From Sphagnum magellanicum (taxonomy: Eukaryota > Streptophyta > Sphagnopsida > Sphagnales > Sphagnaceae): a DNA stretch of 64,000 nt. The translations under genes were made by a program, and so were the position numbers. The stretch covers positions 16,494,501-16,558,500 of the forward strand of contig CM038925.1 in the NCBI GenBank assembly GCA_021904315.1. The letters are read 5' to 3'. Shown here piece by piece: positions 10,039 to 20,652 of the stretch (positions are counted from its first letter, which is position 1; each line of letters starts with the position of its first letter). The notes below the pieces were generated by a model. It did not search any database. It was not told where the DNA came from and was given only the letters and a program-made list of their open reading frames with translations.

Positions 10039-12917
10039 TCAAAGCTTGCACCCAAGTGCAAACTTCTTCAAAAGTAGGCCTCTCTTTTCAGCCTTTTGGT
10101 CCCAACACATCCTGATGAGTTCAGCTAATTGGGTGTCTAGGTCAGCAGGCAACTCAGGCCTCTCACCTGCCATCACTCTGTTAGGGATCTGAAGTCTTGG
10201 AAGATCATTGAATGGAGAATTTCCTGTGAGGATTTCATAACATGTGATCCCAAAACTGTAGACATCTGCTTTAGCTGTATATGTTGGCTCCTTGTATGCA
10301 GACATCGTTGTCCCGTTACCATTTGCAGCAGCATTGTTGGAGGTGAGTTGATTGGTGACTGGCTGATGATGTGTTTTCTTCCGCTGCTTGTTCTTTCCCA
10401 TCTGAAAGTGAACAGAAATTGATAACAACAAAGTCCATCCCCCCCCCCATAAGATGTTAGAGTGTTGGCATTCTACACAGGAAAACAAATTTAAGTTGCA
10501 AACAATCACAGAATTTCAACCAATTCATATCAACCCCTTGATAGATTCCCACCTTTAATAAAACAAATCATTTGTTTTATTTATGAGTTTAGAAAAGAAA
10601 TCATTCAACTTGAGTTTGAATCCAATCAACAAACTAATTCAGACCCAGTAAACAAGATTCAAGAGTTTAATGGAAAACCATGATTCCAAGGGCTATATAG
10701 TGATAGAGAGCCAATCCTGGCTCCTAGCCGGCCCGCTAAAGGTGTTAAAGGCAGGGGATCCAAAATAAAGGCTGGTATTTTATGCAGAATCTGTCTGGGT
10801 GGCTGAATCGACCACCACCCAGGCCAAATCAGCCACTCAGGCATATTCGGCAGAATTTAGCACAGTAAAAAACTGTGTTAAAAGACATGCCTGACTTTAA
10901 CAAGACCTTCAAGAAGCACTCCTAGCTATGTATAAGCCATGTAGTGAAAAAGATTTTTTTCACTTGTACCCAAAACCCTAAAAGACAATCCCTTCCCCCA
11001 CGAGTAAATAACAAACTAGTTGTTTGATTTTATACAGGTACTCACTTGGATATGACGCAGTACTTCCGGTGCCATCCAACCAGTTGTCCCAACTTTTCCA
11101 TAGAATGCCGATGTATACACAGAAAGATTACATGAGGGACAAACATCACCATGCTTATGTAGACATGTCTCACAATCCCTAGTGAGCTGCAGGCATTGCG
11201 ACACCCCAAAGTCTGAAATCTTAACCTCAATGGGGCCATAAGCACGACTGACTAGCACATTGGAAGCTTTGAGGTCTCCATGGAAAACTCCTCGGTCATG
11301 TAAGTATGCCATACCCGCAGCAATTTGAGAAATAATGTCAAGAGCTTCAAGTTGTGGAAATGGTGGAGTATCATCCCGACCTTTCTCGTCAATGAGAGTT
11401 CTTAGATCTCCACACATTCGCTCCATCAGAATCATGCTTTGTCCCTTCACTTCACAGTAGCCTACAAATTGTACAACATGTGGATGTCTAAGCTTTGAAA
11501 GTATCAGGATTTCCTCCCGCAATTTTGTGGTATCACCTGTTGATCTGATGACTTTGACAACAAGTTTGCATCCAAGCCAAGTTGCCTCATACACCTCCCC
11601 ATAGGACCCCTTTCCAATGCTTTTATCAAGCTTAATCTGTCTTCGAGCTATTTGCAGGTTGGAAGGCAATTTGTCAACAGATTGAGGTCCCTCGAGCTTT
11701 TTGATGGCAATCAGCACATTGTCTTGAAGCATCTTCAACTTGATCAACATCTGCTCACGATCCTGAATTGCATCCTCCTTAAAATCAGAATCACTTGGCA
11801 AGTGCACAGTTTCAGTTGAAATTTGTGATGATGTAAGAAGATCTTTGCATAATGTTGAGATGTAAGCCTTGAGTAATAAATGAATCTCCTTAAAAGCCTC
11901 TTGGTTTTCTCCCCTGGTAACCAGAAAATCAAACCATTGTGCTTCTGCATACTGCATCACAAGAACCTCTCCCTTCTTGAGGAGAAAAATCAACTCTTCA
12001 AGTGAAGCTAGAAGAGATGAGAGTGTAGGATGTACAGCATTTTCCTCAACCATCACCTCCAATTGCTTCACAAAAGCATTGATCTCTTTGTACATATTTG
12101 CCAACCGCTTGCATTGCTGCTTATTTATCGCACTGTCTTCTGCACCATTGCAAACCAATGTAATGATGTTCTGGATTGTCTTCACATGACCATGGAATTG
12201 CTCCAACTTGTTGCCTACACACAAAACCAAAACTCAGTGGAATTGCTCCAAGCTTTGTTGCCTACCCCACAATACCCAAAACTCAAATCATATACAAAGA
12301 CGAGTCCAACTTCAGTTTGAAACCATAATGTCTCTATACATGATGCAAGGGTTTTCAGAAGACTTTCATCCAAAATGTAACACTTCATCAACGTTCAATT
12401 CAGCAAAACTCCGTTGAACTCTGTGAAATCAAAAAAATTGCATTTGGAGAGAGGAGGATATCATCGATAAACGACTGAAATTGTGAGGACATAACTCTTT
12501 TATTTGCACATTGAATGATTCAAAGAGCATGAATGACTTTTGCATACCCTTTGAAGGGTATGCAGAAAATATGCAAAATGCTTCCAAACAAAACCCTTAT
12601 CAAGGAGTTCACTGATGTGTCCCCAAACCCGAATTTGCTGAGAAGCCATATCCCAGAGCTTCAGAAATTCAGAAACATCACACAGAGAGCGAGCGAGAGA
12701 CAGCAGCAGCAGCATACAAGGAAAATCCTAAATGCAAAAAAGCATGCAAGCAGGAACCAATTTTTCACAAAGAAAATTTAACATACTAGGAGGGCAACAG
12801 GTGCATTGCAGAGGAAATTAAGATTAAAATCCAAGATAGAAACGGATTAAATAAAAACATTGCAGTGGATCAAAGAAGAAGAAGAAGAGCAATTCTGAAT
12901 ACCTGATACATGCTCAT
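10039..12917 (-). CDS. DUF1221/MLKL-type protein kinase, copy A (C terminus frameshifted)
   Basis: Exons: 12917-12903 (MSMYQ), 12206-11046, 10401-10039, giving 512 residues. Residues 6-130 form an N-terminal helical region whose pattern (LEQF..., INKQQC, LEEL..LKKGE) resembles the plant DUF1221/MLKL four-helix domain. A TKL-type kinase follows: glycine loop GKGSYG 203-208, Lys223, HGDLKASN with catalytic Asp316 (non-RD), DFG 337-339, APE 384-386. Exon 3 adds a 38-residue basic/Asn-rich insert before TYTAKADVYSFG. Next to copy B, the 3' end has an extra CT pair near 10079-10084. It turns the EKRPTF frame into EKRG.. and a stop at 10039; read without it, the frame continues to a TAA at 9959-9961. 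Exon 2 must start at AACAAG|TTG because one base has been lost. This is probably an expressed but damaged gene or a young pseudogene. Membrane-damage or immune roles of plant MLKLs are family knowledge only. Confidence 0.82.
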
Positions 12918-13003
12918 TGTAAACAATGCTGTGACGAAAGCAGAGTCCGGATCACAAAAGCTTGATCAACGAACCCACCCTTCTCGTGTCCCCTGCAGAC
13001 TGG

Positions 13004-13052
13004 TACCGACCGACCGACCGATCGACGGACTGACTGACTGACTGACTGACTA
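13004..13052. repeat. GACC/GACT tetranucleotide array upstream of kinase copy A
   Basis: Runs of ACCG and then GACT units. On the coding strand this reads (TCAG)n(TCGG)n. The same place upstream of copy B (38511-38520) has only TCAGTTAGTCGG, so the array expanded in copy A after duplication or shrank in copy B. Confidence 0.85.
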
Positions 13053-13079
13053 CACATCAAAACCCAAAAATATCATTCT

Positions 13080-15595
13080 TGTTAATTTCTGCGCCAGAGA
13101 GAGACAGAAACAGAGAGAGAAACGCAAATGGAAGATTATGATCCGCTGTTGAAGATGAGATGAATGTGTAGAATGGCAGAGAGAAATTCAACATAAAAAA
13201 GAACCACGCGAGAGAGATGCCTTTCTGCCTGGTGCATATACCAAGAGAGAGAACAACTCGGAGACGATGAAGAAAAAAAGAAGAGCGGGGAAATCGGAGA
13301 TGCTCTCTCTAGGCTGCTGCCTAGGCATCTTATTTAAAGATTCTGAGGACAGGGCATGGCCATTTTGGTATTCCATACTTAGCTTCCTTTGTGGTCAAAT
13401 TTTTTTAAATACTTTTGAATACTTCCCTCCTACCTATTTTGTGAAGCTTGTCCCCTTAACAAGCTCTATTTTTTGATTTTGCACTTATGTTTTGACAGCC
13501 CTGGCCCACTCAAAATCTCTTTTGGAATTTCCACAGGGCCCGGCCATTGGTATGAGTTTAATGAATTTCATGGTCCATGGGCCCTTGACCTTAGTGTAAA
13601 GAGGGCCCAAGACAATAAATAAATGAAATTCAGACCACCAAATTCAGCAATTCCAATGCCCATGACAATTTTTTCGTATGCAGCCAGGCTTAAAATACCC
13701 AAATGTTCTTTGTATGTACTTGAGAGAATGGCCTGCAACCCGCAAATTGTGCCACGCAAGCCCTTGTTGCACAAAGCTAGAGCTGGATCAATCAATCAAT
13801 CAATGCTGGATGGGCACTCATAAGCCAGAATCGGTAGCAAGTGCTGATTTGACCCTACTCATGCAATATCGGTTGCTTGCAAGCATGCGCGCACTTGCTA
13901 CCGATTTTTGCAGGAGCAGCCAGATTGAAATCAGCAAGTCTCTACCGATTTTGGAGGGAGTAGGTGCTATCAGCAGAGATTGTTGATTCCACCTACTTAC
14001 TCAAGCAAAATGAGTAGCAAATGCGGGGTTTGACCTCCGGAATGATATGCTTTTTTATTAGATTCATCAGCCTGGCTTGCTTTCGGAAGGGAGAAAGTGG
14101 GCCATGGTGAACAAACAACAAACACCCACCAAACACACGGCAGAGGAAGGAGGGATGGATGGATGAATGGTATGTGGATAGAAAACTTTTTTTCGTTGTA
14201 TTATTGTCTGAAACCTAACCATGGTGGTTACGCATGCACTAAGTTGTCCACATGTATTGATTATCTTCCAACCTAGTGATTTAAAGTGTGCTTTTACCAA
14301 CTTACCTAGTACCTCACCCTAAGGTCAGTTTTGTCATTGAATAATCCTCAAAATAGTGAAATGAATTTTTTGTGAAAATATGTAGTTGACATGGTGAAAA
14401 TCATCATAATTATGATAGGTTACACTCTAAATAATTTCATTACTCATATGACAATATCATAGTAGATCATGGAAATTTTAATAATTTCAAAAAAAAATTA
14501 GAAAAAATTTAGCCAAAAAAATTTATTCATTTTGTGAATCTGGAAACTGACCTTGAGCTATGGTAACCACTTACATTTTCTGGCCTATTTGTCCATATGA
14601 TTCTAAATCACTTACACGTAGTTTATGTAACTAGTGTTAAGTGGATGTATGAGTACCAAGGTGGAACCAACTTGGTAATTTGGTTGTGGTTCATCCACAA
14701 CAGAGTCGTAAGGGCTTGGATTTCCCACGGATGGTTCACTGGTGGGTGCTGGGTCACATTAGTGTGGGATAGCTTGCATATGTGGCAAAATAATATATGG
14801 AGCGCATGCGGTTGTGAATGGTTTTGGGCATCATGTCCAGAATGTTACCTTAACATCTTGGCTGAATGATTATGCCACGTTTTTGTTCGGGTTCAAAAAG
14901 TTGTAGGCTGGGTAATTTTGGTGTTGTTCAACCAATCACATGTCACTTGGATGACACCTTCTTCGTAATCTTTGGGACAAGAAGATTATAATCTGTAATC
15001 TTCCAGGGTAGAATATTATGTTATTTAAATTTCAAAACTAGGAAATTAAAATATTGTAAGAAAGGTTCCTGTCTTTTGTTCCAATGACATTCCCATACTG
15101 TTCTCATGCTGTTCCATTGCTGTTCCCATGTTGTTCTCATGATCACTTCATGATGCATCATGATCATTCACAAAATACATTAGTGCAATGGAATGGGCTT
15201 GCACCTACCCATTATGTTGGGTGCCAAGCTCATCTCTCCCTATGAAGTTTGTGAATAGTGGTTTGTGACATAGATCTCCATCCATTTGTTGGCATTGCCT
15301 TGGTAGGCAAGGATATTGTGTTCAGATTCATTATAGAGTATAGTAACTTAAGGGATTTTGACCACTAGGTAATAATAGGTCTATTTTTATATGAGGATTT
15401 TTGAAAGATCATATTTTGGCTTGAGTTGAAACTTGAGATCGGTTATAGAGTTATAATTATCTTGAAGGATTTTGGTTTCTTTTAGAGGATTTTTTTGAAG
15501 ATTATACTTTTGCATGGTGAAATATTTGAGTTTCCACAGTTCTTCTTTTGCCTTAAGATACTTTTCAATGTAAATGGCAAGGCCACAGTGTGACA
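13080..15595. other. Kinase A upstream flank and intergenic DNA, no gene seen
   Basis: 13080-13560 is the purine/pyrimidine-rich upstream flank of copy A. Beyond it I see no coding motif. A perfect 14-bp inverted repeat (TCGGTAGCAAGTGC at 13831-13844 and its complement at 13891-13904) could form a hairpin. A MITE-like repeat lies at 14302-14566. Confidence 0.6.
14302..14566. mobile_element. MITE-like element with TTACC..AAGGTCAGTTT ends
   Basis: The left end runs TTACCTAGTACCTCACCCTA then AGGTCAGTTT. The right end, reverse complemented, runs TTACCATAGCTCAAGGTCAG then TTT. The ends share their outer TTACC.TAG with the 5815-6023 element. The interior (14401-14474) matches 7639-7712. Indels in the ends and a missing target duplication keep confidence low. 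Confidence 0.4.
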
Positions 15596-16235
15596 CACCC
15601 CTTGTTCCATTACAATCATGCTTTGACTTGCATGACTAAGCTTTGAACGTATCTTCACCTCCTTCTGCAACAGACTGGTATCATTGCACATTGACAATTT
15701 TGATAGCAAGTCTATGTCCCCGAGTAAAGATCTGCTCCAAAAAAAAATTTAATGTAACTGGAAGACATTAGTGTGACTCTTGAACACATTTTTCCCTCAG
15801 CTGTCTGGAGTGAGCAATCCATATTTTGAAATACAATCTTCTGCTGTCTTTCCCATGATAGCCAGTGGAAAAACAATTAGAGTAGGTCTTTAGTCTTTAT
15901 GCTTGATAAAGCCCTCGGCCATGGGCTATACTGGAATCAGGTCTGCACACCTTGCACAGGCCCTTATTCTGGTGAAACCCATGGCCTCAGGCTTTACCCT
16001 ACACTTGCGTGCTTCATACACCAACCCTGAGGACCCCTTCACAATTAGATTGCTAATTTGAAGTTCACTTGGATCTATCTGCATAATACTGGATTGCAAG
16101 CTCTCCCCCTTCATTGTTGTATCTCCAAATAAGGTGGATAGTTGATTTGGACTTGCTTGAGCTTCTTGTAGAATGGGTCTTACATTCTTTTCCACATGAT
16201 CAAACTTCACCAACAATTCAGCAAGGTTCTGTCAT
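15596..16235 (-). pseudogene. Decayed kinase related to copies A and B
   Basis: An acceptor-like CAG at about 16236 precedes NLAELLVKFDHVEKNV. It leads into a glycine-loop segment QIDPSELQISNLIVKGSSGL, then VYEAR, ending near 16020. After about 300 unrelated bases, 15725-15600 encodes GHRLAIKIVNV (the VAIK lysine) and, after a stop and frameshift, SLLQKEVKIRSKLSH joined directly to QSMIVMEQ. The joint implies an internal deletion. No HRD, DFG or APE region follows. It belongs to the same broad kinase type but is more diverged than A is from B. Non-functional. Confidence 0.75.
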
Positions 16236-16469
16236 GCATCAGAAATTAGTATCCCCCTTCTGTTTCATGGCCCAGAATTATCAATGTGGATTTAAGTAAA
16301 GACCAACTCTAGCTGTATGCAAAATGCAAAATTTCCACAGTTTTCAGATTGCAACATATTGGTGCTGTTATGCCTATAGATATACTTCAATTTTCAAGGG
16401 AGCAATTTCCTGTAGGTTGATTGAGGCACTTACCAGTGAGCAGAGAAGTGTAAAAGAAGAGGATAGAAT

Positions 16470-16700
16470 TTTCTGCTGTCCTTGATCTGAATGAATCTTA
16501 GTAAAGCTCAAGACACTTTACTAAAATTTTCAGATTCTTATCTTTGAGTTTTGATTCATGGCAAGCCTGAAGAAAATAGATTTACACAGACTACTACTAC
16601 TACTACTACACAAAGCCTCATCCTACATGCTAGTCTAAAGAAAAATCAGAAGTTGAAGTTTGAGAAACCCTTTAAACCAAGCCTCAACATCTACTGCTCT
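16470..16700. repeat. Dispersed duplication, copy 1 (partner 18137-18480)
   Basis: Two blocks, one around TTCTGCTGTC..CTTAGTAAAGCTCAAGA and one around CTCATCCTACATGCTAGTCT..AGAAGTTGAAGTTTGAGA, recur in the same order and orientation at 18137-18480. The spacing differs. No coding capacity is apparent. It may be flank of the pseudo-kinase. Confidence 0.45.
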
Positions 16701-17745
16701 TCTCTACCTATTTATTCAACAAGCTCAAAAGACACAAATCCAAATTTATTCCAAGTTTGGTTTTCTTACACATAATGAGAACCCGAATCTTTCTTCATTT
16801 TCTTTCTATCTTGCATATCTTAGAACCAGGTGTAACTCATTCCAATAGAAGGGGACATTGTAAATATCTTAAGGGGAGTGTGGTTATTAGTCGTGGAGTG
16901 AAAAATGCGGATGTCTGAAGAGATTTTTTGTGTCTGGCTCACTGGACCTAATAAGGACATTACATGAATGACCAAGCAACATTTCCTTTCTCTGATGAAC
17001 ACAAAATGTAGGAAACAATGGCCATCTCTCACAAGATGAAAACTCTTACACATTACACCACAAATCCACAGTGAAATCCCTCAGGCTCTGGGCTTTTGGG
17101 AATTTTTAAAAAATCAGAATAAAAGAACCACAGGTTCCCATGTTTTTCAAAATCCTCAAAGAAGTTTTTTTCAATTTTTTTAAAAATTTTTTTTTTCAAA
17201 GAACTGATAGAGAACTGGCAGTTATCGAAGCAATTATTCGATTTTTTCCAATCTTTTGAGAACCATGGTTACATACATCAGAAAACCAGTACTTTGGCAT
17301 TTTGAGAACCGTGATAAAGAACCCTAAGGACCGTTCAGATAACCATTGGGGGTCTGTTCCTGTTTATGATAACTAGGCAACAATGTAATGGTATATTGGT
17401 TATGTAATTCTTTTCATAACTTCCGGTTCTGGTTTTTTAATTAATGGAAATCTAAGAACCTCAGGTTCTGGTTCTTTCAATAAGCCTCAAAGAACCATTG
17501 GTTTTCACTAAACAACTGGCAAAGAACTGATAGTTTTATTGAAGATTATTCTACCACTTCTTCGATGGTTTTGGGAGAACTGCAGAGTTATATATATCAG
17601 AATTGATTCTCAAACTTTTGAAAACCATCGTTATATAACAGAAATCGGTTATTTGATTTTTTTTAGAACCTCGGTTAGACGTCTATGGGAACTGTCAGTT
17701 ATCAGTTACCATTTCTGATGACCACCCAAGATTGGTATAAACTAA

Positions 17746-18119
17746 GAGCATCTCCACCGGTGCTCAGTATGTCACTCTGGAGAAAAAAACTACATGTCGA
17801 AGTTTAGCTGCTCTTTTTTTTTGGGGCAACCGCACCAATAAAACTGGAACTGGATATACATGGGAACTACTAATAGCAAACCACCTGGACCAATCATTAT
17901 GATCGACCATAGAAATACTGAGCCGCAGTCAGGTCCCATTTATTGCACTCCTTTTTGGAGGTGCACAACTGTGTTGCGACTTTTCCCTGCCACGGTAAGC
18001 TGCTCGAATTTGGTGCAGAAAAACCAATTTCGTCAGCTAAACCGGCACATTTTGACTTTTTGTCAATCAAATTTACTGTCTGGACTCACATACAGTACTA
18101 AGCAGCGGTGGAGATGCTC
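17746..18119. mobile_element. PIF/Harbinger (Tourist)-like MITE, intact ends and TAA target duplication
   Basis: A 374-bp element beginning GAGCATCTCCACCGGTGCTC. Its right end, reverse complemented, begins GAGCATCTCCACCGCTGCTT. The inverted repeats extend about 24 bases with few mismatches. TAA lies immediately outside both ends (17743-17745 and 18120-18122), as expected for the 3-bp TWA duplication of PIF/Harbinger elements. The interior has no transposase, so it is non-autonomous. Confidence 0.8.
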
Positions 18120-18136
18120 TAAGGAAGAAGATAGGT

Positions 18137-18480
18137 AGATTGTTCTGCTGCTGTCTGATTCTTATAGTGAAGCTCAAGAGGTGTTTACTACTATCCAAAC
18201 AATCTTTGAAAGCTACCTAAAAGAAGAGTTTCCTGAACCCTAAAGCCTACTATCCACAAAACCTACCATCTAGCTATTGAATGACCTTTGGACTAACAGG
18301 GTAAATTTTCATAGCGACCATAGGTTTATCCCTACTAACCAACTTCCAAGTCATGACCTCTCCTATGGTAAGGCCCTTTGTATAATCATAACAAAAGTCT
18401 TATCCTACATGATAGGAAAGAGAATCTGAAGCTGAAGCTAGAGAGGCTCCATAAAACACAAGCCCTACATCTACTATAGT
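18137..18480. repeat. Dispersed duplication, copy 2 (partner 16470-16700)
   Basis: It carries the blocks TTCTGCTGCTGTCTGATTCT.. and TTATCCTACATGATAGGAAA..GAAGCTGAAGCTAGAGAGGC, in the order found at 16470-16700. It starts just right of the MITE, so the MITE probably inserted beside one copy. Non-coding. Confidence 0.4.
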
Positions 18481-18588
18481 CGGTCAGCCCATAGCTTAGT
18501 TCACATGCTGAAAAGATGATTTGCAAATTCTTGGAAGAGGTTCCAATTTGGACTGCATGTCTAATGCACATTTTGCTCCATCCTAAAA

Positions 18589-18653
18589 ATCCATTATGTT
18601 TGAAAGGGATTTAGGGTTTAGGGGGGGGGGAATCCCTTTCAAACATAATGGAT
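18589..18653. repeat. Perfect 22-bp inverted repeat around a TTTAGGG/poly-G loop
   Basis: Arms 18589-18610 (ATCCATTATGTTTGAAAGGG, then AT) and 18632-18653 are exact reverse complements. The 21-base loop holds TTAGGGTTTAGGG running into ten G. The loop resembles a telomere repeat seed; the arms could form a long hairpin. Confidence 0.9.
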
Positions 18654-20652
18654 CCCAAATCCTCTCCTTGATCAAGAAAAGAAAAGGAAACATGCACAAT
18701 TTTGAGGCTAGATAATGTCACTTTCCAAGTTTCTTAAATTGCAAAAAAAAAAAAAAAACAATTCATCAAGCTGACCTTACTATCGCACAGATGCAACAAA
18801 TGCAAGCTTCTTGTTTTTGTTAGACCTTGTGGGAAAACATGCCCTAGATTCATAAGATCCCAAGTTGTTTAGAATGAATGCTTGGAAGGCATTCATAGAT
18901 ATGTTCTGAACTCAATTTTTTCAAACAAAGTATGCAACATAATTCAAACAAGTTAAAAATAAGTGAAAATCAAATAGAAAAGAAGAAATTGAGGTAATTG
19001 CTTCCGAACCTAAATTGGCTTAATTGTTTTGATAATATTTTTTCTGGTACTGCTAAAATAATGGTGTACCTCAAGTAATAGATCAAAATGTGTGTGTGAT
19101 GCAAATTAGAAATAGAGATTATGAATGTGAGTGATGAAGAGAATGGTGTTCCTCAAACACCCCAAATTCTCAGTAGTAGCCTTGAGAGATAGATTCCAAT
19201 GTTTGGTGACAAGGTTGCACATTTTGGAGCTACTCCATCTACTAACAACCCTAGAACTAGGGCATTGCTAGGCGTGCAAGGAAAAACTAATAAGAAGCCA
19301 TTTTAAAAAAGAAAAGTTGCCTACAAGCTCATATGCCATTATAAATGCATTACAAATGCCATCACTAAAACTTCACACATGTGGTGAAGGAACTTGAAAT
19401 GAGGAAAATGGAGATGACAAAGTTCATCAGATGTCAAATGATTTGGAATGAGGAAAAATGACAAACATATGATGGTTCAAGGACAACTACAAATGGCTAC
19501 TTTGCTTTGCAAAATGTGTTGAAGCCAAGAATCACAATTCTTCATTCACAATCATTTTTGTATGTGGGACTATTGTGCTAGAAAATAAATATTCTAGTGT
19601 ATGTTATTACAACTTGAAAGAAAGAAAGAGAAAGGATCTCTCTGCTTGATTTTCTGACAATTGAATTCTTGATGCTCTTGCTTAATTTCCAATGGAAGCA
19701 TTTGTGATCACATCTACTCAAGATCCCACTAGAAAAGTAGAAGCCATAGTTGATTCTTCTTGCTATGTATGACTTTTGTTGATACCTTAGAGGCATTCAA
19801 AGGTAGATCAAATCGTTCAAATAATCGATTAGTTAAAGTCCAATTAGGTTGTTGATTATGTGTTCATGGAGAGTGGAGCTTTGAACACCACCAAAGTGGT
19901 TTTGTTGCTTATCTTGTGATTATTTTGGTGAGTATTACACCCATCCAGGCTGATGATATGTGGTCATGACATAGACAAAGATAATTGTGATCCATATTCG
20001 CTTCCTCAATGCAAAAGGGTGAGAAAGTGTTCATCAAAATGATCCTTGAATAATCAAAGATTCAGTCATCAATCCACTCATACGAAGCCAAATGGACAAT
20101 TTGAGATAATGGATTATTGCAAGCACATAATCATCTGCCTTTGAACCCCGCCCTAAGATTCAGTTTCGAGTGAATTGCTCATGAAGACATTCCAGCGTTG
20201 GAAATCCTTGTTTTTTCTGATCTCTCTCTCTTTTCCAGTGGAGGAGGACAAGAGCATATATGAACAACGAGCTCTCACACACAAGCAGCAGAGGAGCTTA
20301 CGAAGCTCAATCACACAACGAACAATTTTGGCTCACACAAGAAGACATAGTTCCGCCATTTGCTGGAGAGTTAGGAAGAGATCGCATCGCGTGTTAGCGA
20401 AAACGGACGTTTCCGACGCAACGTGGTCGATTCCGGTGCGAGAAATTTCTGACGATTGCGATCAACGTACCGTAACTTGCTGTGAAATCGAACACTAGGT
20501 TACTAGTCTCTGCGCAATTGCAGCCAGGTACGTATCACACAGAGCGGTAGCGCCAAGGCAAACAGGAACTGCAACAACGGGGGAGTGCAGCAGCCGCAAC
20601 GGCTGTAGCTGCCGGCAGCGCCAACGATAATCGAGGGAGAGGACGAGGCAAC
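18654..20652. other. Intergenic DNA and probable DUF3067 promoter, no gene seen
   Basis: A 16-base A run lies near 18743-18758. The rest up to about 20150 has no recognisable coding motif. From 20200 the sequence becomes less AT-rich and pyrimidine tracts appear, consistent with the promoter and leader of the gene starting at 20653. An open frame at 20175-20498 has no family resemblance and I do not call it. Confidence 0.5.

Noticed and set aside
20175..20498. 107-residue open frame upstream of the DUF3067 gene
   Set aside because: No family resemblance, low-complexity, and it precedes a well supported start; more likely promoter/leader.
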